A stretch of DNA of 7,964 nt from an uncultured Bacteroides sp. (GTDB taxonomy: Bacteria > Bacteroidota > Bacteroidia > Bacteroidales > Bacteroidaceae). This document shows positions 5,312 through 7,964 of this stretch, in pieces; position 1 is the stretch's first letter; every line of letters starts with the position of its first letter. A program made the translations under genes and the position numbers. The notes beneath the pieces are model-generated. The model did not search any database and was not told the origin of the DNA. It saw only the letters and a list, made by a program, of their open reading frames with translations. Where the stretch lies: contig CAAEFE010000006.1 of assembly GCA_900755095.1 (NCBI GenBank), positions 1 to 7,964 of the forward strand. The letters run 5' to 3'.

Positions 5312-7609
5312 ATGAGAAAGATTTTTTTAGTGTTCATTACTTTATGGCTGATTATCCCGGCTATCCATGCCCAAAAAGTAGGACTTGTATTAAGCGGTGG
5401 TGGCGCCAAAGGAATGACGCACATCGGCATCATTCGCGCATTGGAAGAAAACAACATCCCTATTGACTACATTGCTGGTACTTCCATGGGAGCCATTATC
5501 GGCTCCTTGTATGCCATGGGATACTCTCCTGACGACATGGTAGAACTGCTCAAATCGGAGGACTTTAAACGATGGTATTCCGGAGAAGTGGAAGAGAAAT
5601 ACGTATATCATTTCAAAAAGAATCTTCCCACTCCCGAATTTTTCAATATTCGTTTTTCATTCAAAGATTCACTGAAGAGTTTAAAACCTCAATTCCTGCC
5701 TACCAGTGTTGTCAACCCGATTCAAATGAATCTCGTGTTTGTTGACCTATATGCACGTGCTACGGCCGCTTGTAAGGGAGATTTTGATAAACTTTTTGTT
5801 CCTTTCCGTTGCATTGCGTCCGATGTGTACAATAAAAAACAGTTAGTCATGAAGGAAGGAGATTTAGGAGATGCCGTCAGAGCTTCCATGAGCTTCCCTT
5901 TCATGTTTAAACCCATTGAAATAGACAATGTACTGGCCTACGATGGAGGTATCTATAATAACTTTCCCACGGACGTCATGAGAGATGATTTTCATCCGGA
6001 TGTCATTATAGGAAGCGTTGTATCCACCAATCCCACTAAACCCAAGGAAAATGACCTCATGAGTCAAATTGAGAATATGGTGATGCAGAAAACCGACTAT
6101 TCTATTCCGGACTCTATGGGGATTTTAATGACGTTCAAATATGACAACGTCAATCTGATGGATTTTCAACGCATCGACGAATTACATGATATAGGATATA
6201 ATCGAACCATCAGCATGATGGATTCTATCAAAAGCCGTATCCATCGGCGTGTGAATCTGGACAATATTCGTTTAAGGAGAATGGTATACCGTAGTAATTT
6301 CCCGGAACTACGTTTTAAAAATATCATCATTGATGGAGCTAATCCACAACAACAGGCATATATGAAGAAAGAATTTCATAAGTCGGATAACAAAGAATTC
6401 ACCTATGAAGATTTAAAGCAAGGTTATTTTCGATTGCTATCAGATAAAATGATTTCAGAAATCATACCGCATGCAATTTATAATCCAGAAGATGACACCT
6501 ATGATCTGCATTTAAAAGTCAAACTGGAAAACAACTTTGCTGTACGGCTGGGAGGTAACATATCCACCTCCAATTCGAATCAGATCTACCTGGGACTTAG
6601 TTATCAGGACTTAAACTACTATGCCAAAGAGTTTATTCTTGACGGGCAACTTGGAAAGGTATATAACAACGTGCAATTTATGGCAAAAATAGACTTTGCC
6701 ACTGCCATTCCTACCTCGTATCGTCTTATAGGTTCGATCAGTACTTTCGACTATTTTAAGAAGGACAAACTTTTTTCGCGAAATAACAAACCGGCCTTTA
6801 ACCAGAAAGACGAACGTTTCTTGAAATTACAGGTTGGATTACCTTTCCTTTCGAGCAAGCGAGCAGAGTTTGGAGTAGGAATTGCAAGAATAGAGGATAA
6901 ATATTTTCAAAAAAGTGTCATTGACTTCGGAAATGACAAATTTGATAAAAGCCGCTATGATTTATTTGGTGGATCAATTAGTTTTAATGGAAGTACTCTT
7001 AATTCCAAACAATATCCTACACGTGGATACAGAGAAGCCCTTGTAGCCCAGATTTTCGTTGGAAAAGAACGATTCTATCCGGGCGAAGGAAGTACGACCA
7101 GTAACAACAAAGATCATCACTCCTGGCTGCAATTATCTTATATGAAAGAGAAATATCATAATATGAGTGAACATTGGGTTTTAGGATGGTATTTGAAAGC
7201 CCTGTATGCCTCCAAAAACTTCTCCGAGAACTATACGGCCACAATGATGCAAGCTGGAGAGTTTTCTCCTACATTACATAGCAAATTGACTTACAACGAA
7301 GCCTTTCGTGCCAATCAATTTGTCGGAGCCGGCATTCGGCCTATTTACCGTTTAAGCCAGATGTTCCATCTTCGGGGAGAATTTTATGGTTTTATGCCTA
7401 TTTATCCAATCGAAAAAAACTCGTTGAATAAAGCATATTACGGAAAAGCTTTCTCCAAGTTTGAATATTTAGGAGAAATTTCTGTTGTATGTCAATTGCC
7501 TTTTGGAGATATCTCTGCATATGTAAATCATTATAGCTCACCGAAAAGGGAGTGGAATGTCGGACTAAGTATAGGTTTACAACTATTCAATTATCGGTTC
7601 ATAGAATAA
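5312..7609 (+). CDS. Secreted patatin-like phospholipase with POTRA and Omp85-type barrel (type Vd / PlpD-like)
   Basis: This is a predicted outer membrane lipid acyl hydrolase of 765 residues. A signal peptide opens it: MRKIF, a hydrophobic core, then AIHA followed by Q21, the likely signal peptidase I site. The patatin domain (about 22-320) carries oxyanion-hole GGGAKG (29-34), nucleophile GTSMG with S58, and DGG with D211, so the Ser-Asp dyad is intact. One POTRA-like domain follows (about 334-404, starting FKNIIIDGA), then a segment rich in alternating aromatic/polar strands to the C-terminus (about 406-765), fitting a 16-strand Omp85 barrel. It includes YPTRGY (568-573), a common Omp85 strand signature. 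The last strand ends NYRFIE, so the terminal aromatic is followed by two extra residues. Known relatives are Pseudomonas PlpD and Fusobacterium FplA. The reading frame extends up to a TTG at 5258, but that lies upstream of the predicted transcription start and would bury the signal peptide, so ATG 5312 is chosen. The natural substrate, and whether the enzyme domain is surface-exposed, cannot be read from the sequence. Confidence 0.9.
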   Translation: MRKIFLVFITLWLIIPAIHAQKVGLVLSGGGAKGMTHIGIIRALEENNIPIDYIAGTSMGAIIGSLYAMGYSPDDMVELLKSEDFKRWYSGEVEEKYVYHFKKNLPTPEFFNIRFSFKDSLKSLKPQFLPTSVVNPIQMNLVFVDLYARATAACKGDFDKLFVPFRCIASDVYNKKQLVMKEGDLGDAVRASMSFPFMFKPIEIDNVLAYDGGIYNNFPTDVMRDDFHPDVIIGSVVSTNPTKPKENDLMSQIENMVMQKTDYSIPDSMGILMTFKYDNVNLMDFQRIDELHDIGYNRTISMMDSIKSRIHRRVNLDNIRLRRMVYRSNFPELRFKNIIIDGANPQQQAYMKKEFHKSDNKEFTYEDLKQGYFRLLSDKMISEIIPHAIYNPEDDTYDLHLKVKLENNFAVRLGGNISTSNSNQIYLGLSYQDLNYYAKEFILDGQLGKVYNNVQFMAKIDFATAIPTSYRLIGSISTFDYFKKDKLFSRNNKPAFNQKDERFLKLQVGLPFLSSKRAEFGVGIARIEDKYFQKSVIDFGNDKFDKSRYDLFGGSISFNGSTLNSKQYPTRGYREALVAQIFVGKERFYPGEGSTTSNNKDHHSWLQLSYMKEKYHNMSEHWVLGWYLKALYASKNFSENYTATMMQAGEFSPTLHSKLTYNEAFRANQFVGAGIRPIYRLSQMFHLRGEFYGFMPIYPIEKNSLNKAYYGKAFSKFEYLGEISVVCQLPFGDISAYVNHYSSPKREWNVGLSIGLQLFNYRFIE

Positions 7610-7636
7610 TTTTCTACAAAAAAAGTCGGTGAAAAG

Positions 7637-7667
7637 CTTGCTAATTCGGGAAAAGTCCGTATCTTTG
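7637..7667 (+). promoter_or_regulatory. promoter of the tRNA-Arg array
   Basis: CTTG (7637-7640), a near match to the -33 TTTG, is followed after a 19-base spacer by TATCTTTG (7660-7667), an exact TAnnTTTG -7 element. TATCTTTGCA-type sequences are typical of Bacteroides stable-RNA promoters. The start site should fall near 7673, about 15 bases before the first mature tRNA. It is the best-formed promoter in the window. No terminator is visible between the patatin-barrel stop codon and this site. Confidence 0.75.
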
Positions 7668-7688
7668 CACCCGTTAAAACAAAATAAC

Positions 7689-7762
7689 GGTCGCGTAGCT
7701 CAACTGAATAGAGTAGCTGACTACGGATCAGCCGGTTACAGGTTTGAATCCTGTCGCGATCA
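7689..7762 (+). tRNA. tRNA-Arg (anticodon ACG), copy 1
   Basis: A full 74-nt cloverleaf can be drawn. The acceptor stem is GGTCGCG/CGCGATC with a G2-U71 wobble, and the D-stem is GCTC/GAGT. The anticodon stem is GCTGA/TCAGC with loop CTACGGA, so the anticodon is ACG; A34 is normally edited to inosine by TadA, giving reading of CGU, CGC and CGA. The variable region is CGGTT and the T-stem ACAGG/CCTGT. The discriminator is A73, and A20 (an arginine identity element in E. coli) is present. CCA is not encoded. The D-loop AACTGAATA has G18-A19 instead of G18-G19, and the T-loop TTTGAAT has U56 instead of C56, so the tertiary pair appears to be A19-U56. A15-U48 and U8-A14 are kept. Confidence 0.97.
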
Positions 7763-7782
7763 CTTTTTCGGAAAAACAGAAT

Positions 7783-7856
7783 GGCCGCGTAGCTCAACTG
7801 AATAGAGTAGCTGACTACGGATCAGCCGGTTACAGGTTTGAATCCTGTCGCGGTCA
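7783..7856 (+). tRNA. tRNA-Arg (anticodon ACG), copy 2
   Basis: This copy matches copy 1 except at two acceptor-stem positions: base 3 is C rather than T and base 70 is G rather than A. The two changes together turn a U-A pair into C-G and so preserve the helix, which suggests the copy is functional. The same A19/U56 loop bases are present and CCA is not encoded. It lies 20 bases after copy 1, so the array is probably one transcript cut by tRNA processing enzymes. Confidence 0.97.
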
Positions 7857-7885
7857 CTGAAAAATTTACAAGTTATATTATTTGA

Positions 7886-7959
7886 GGTCGCGTAGCTCAA
7901 CTGAATAGAGTAGCTGACTACGGATCAGCCGGTTACAGGTTTGAATCCTGTCGCGATCA
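7886..7959 (+). tRNA. tRNA-Arg (anticodon ACG), copy 3
   Basis: Identical over all 74 nt to copy 1 and separated from copy 2 by a 29-base spacer. The window ends five bases downstream, so the terminator of the array, or further copies, cannot be seen. tRNA 3' ends are common integration sites, but nothing here shows an inserted element. Confidence 0.97.
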
Positions 7960-7964
7960 CAAAA

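Noticed and set aside
7602..7616. TAGAA...TTCTA hairpin after the patatin-barrel gene as a terminator
   Set aside because: The stem is only 5 bp, AT-rich and followed by A rather than T residues on the plus strand.
7763..7782. TTTTT-CGG-AAAAA between tRNA copies 1 and 2 as a terminator or processing hairpin
   Set aside because: It has five A-T pairs only and no T-run after it; too weak to claim, and the array is likely co-transcribed.
7591..7797. Minus-strand 68-codon frame covering the first tRNA and the promoter
   Set aside because: It is antisense to a tRNA-Arg gene and its promoter. Its peptide (containing RDRIQTCNRLIRSQ) is the type of false protein often predicted opposite tRNAs.
7689..7959. 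Three ~74-base repeats with 20-29-base spacers, resembling a CRISPR array
   Set aside because: The repeats fold as complete tRNA-Arg cloverleaves with a clear ACG anticodon, and there are no cas genes.

Overview
The window looks like a core chromosomal segment of a Bacteroides-type bacterium (order Bacteroidales). Three things point there. The genes are low-GC and separated by AT-rich gaps. Shine-Dalgarno sequences are weak or absent. Three starts are preceded by the Bacteroidetes -7 promoter element TAnnTTTG (TATATTTG twice, TATCTTTG once). The proteins are also of Bacteroidetes type: a ClpC with a long polar linker, an HtpG with an extended lysine-rich C-terminal domain, and a patatin-Omp85 outer membrane protein. 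The genus call is inference.

Layout, left to right. The first 74 bases, on the minus strand, are the start of gyrA (24 codons visible). A 357-bp AT-rich divergent intergenic region follows, holding the clpC promoter and some small inverted repeats. clpC (432-2960) ends at a strong intrinsic terminator with a cUUCGg tetraloop. htpG (3095-5140) follows and ends at its own bulged-stem terminator. Next is a patatin/POTRA/Omp85-barrel protein (5312-7609), with its own -7 element and a clear signal peptide. The right end, behind a textbook Bacteroides promoter, is a tandem array of three almost identical tRNA-Arg(ACG) genes running to within 5 bases of the window edge.

How the parts relate. clpC (AAA+ unfoldase that feeds ClpP) and htpG (Hsp90) make a protein quality-control pair. 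A strong terminator separates them, so they are probably neighbouring units rather than a tight operon. The patatin-barrel protein belongs to the envelope and has no evident functional link to the chaperones. The tRNA array serves translation of CGN arginine codons.

I see no mobile element, CRISPR array, phage gene or obviously new multi-gene system; this is mostly an ordinary core region. The points most worth a second look are the A19-U56 tertiary pair in all three tRNAs (in place of the near-universal G19-C56), a compensatory acceptor-stem change in the middle tRNA copy, the type Vd-like patatin-barrel fusion, and lineage-style low-complexity insertions in ClpC and HtpG.
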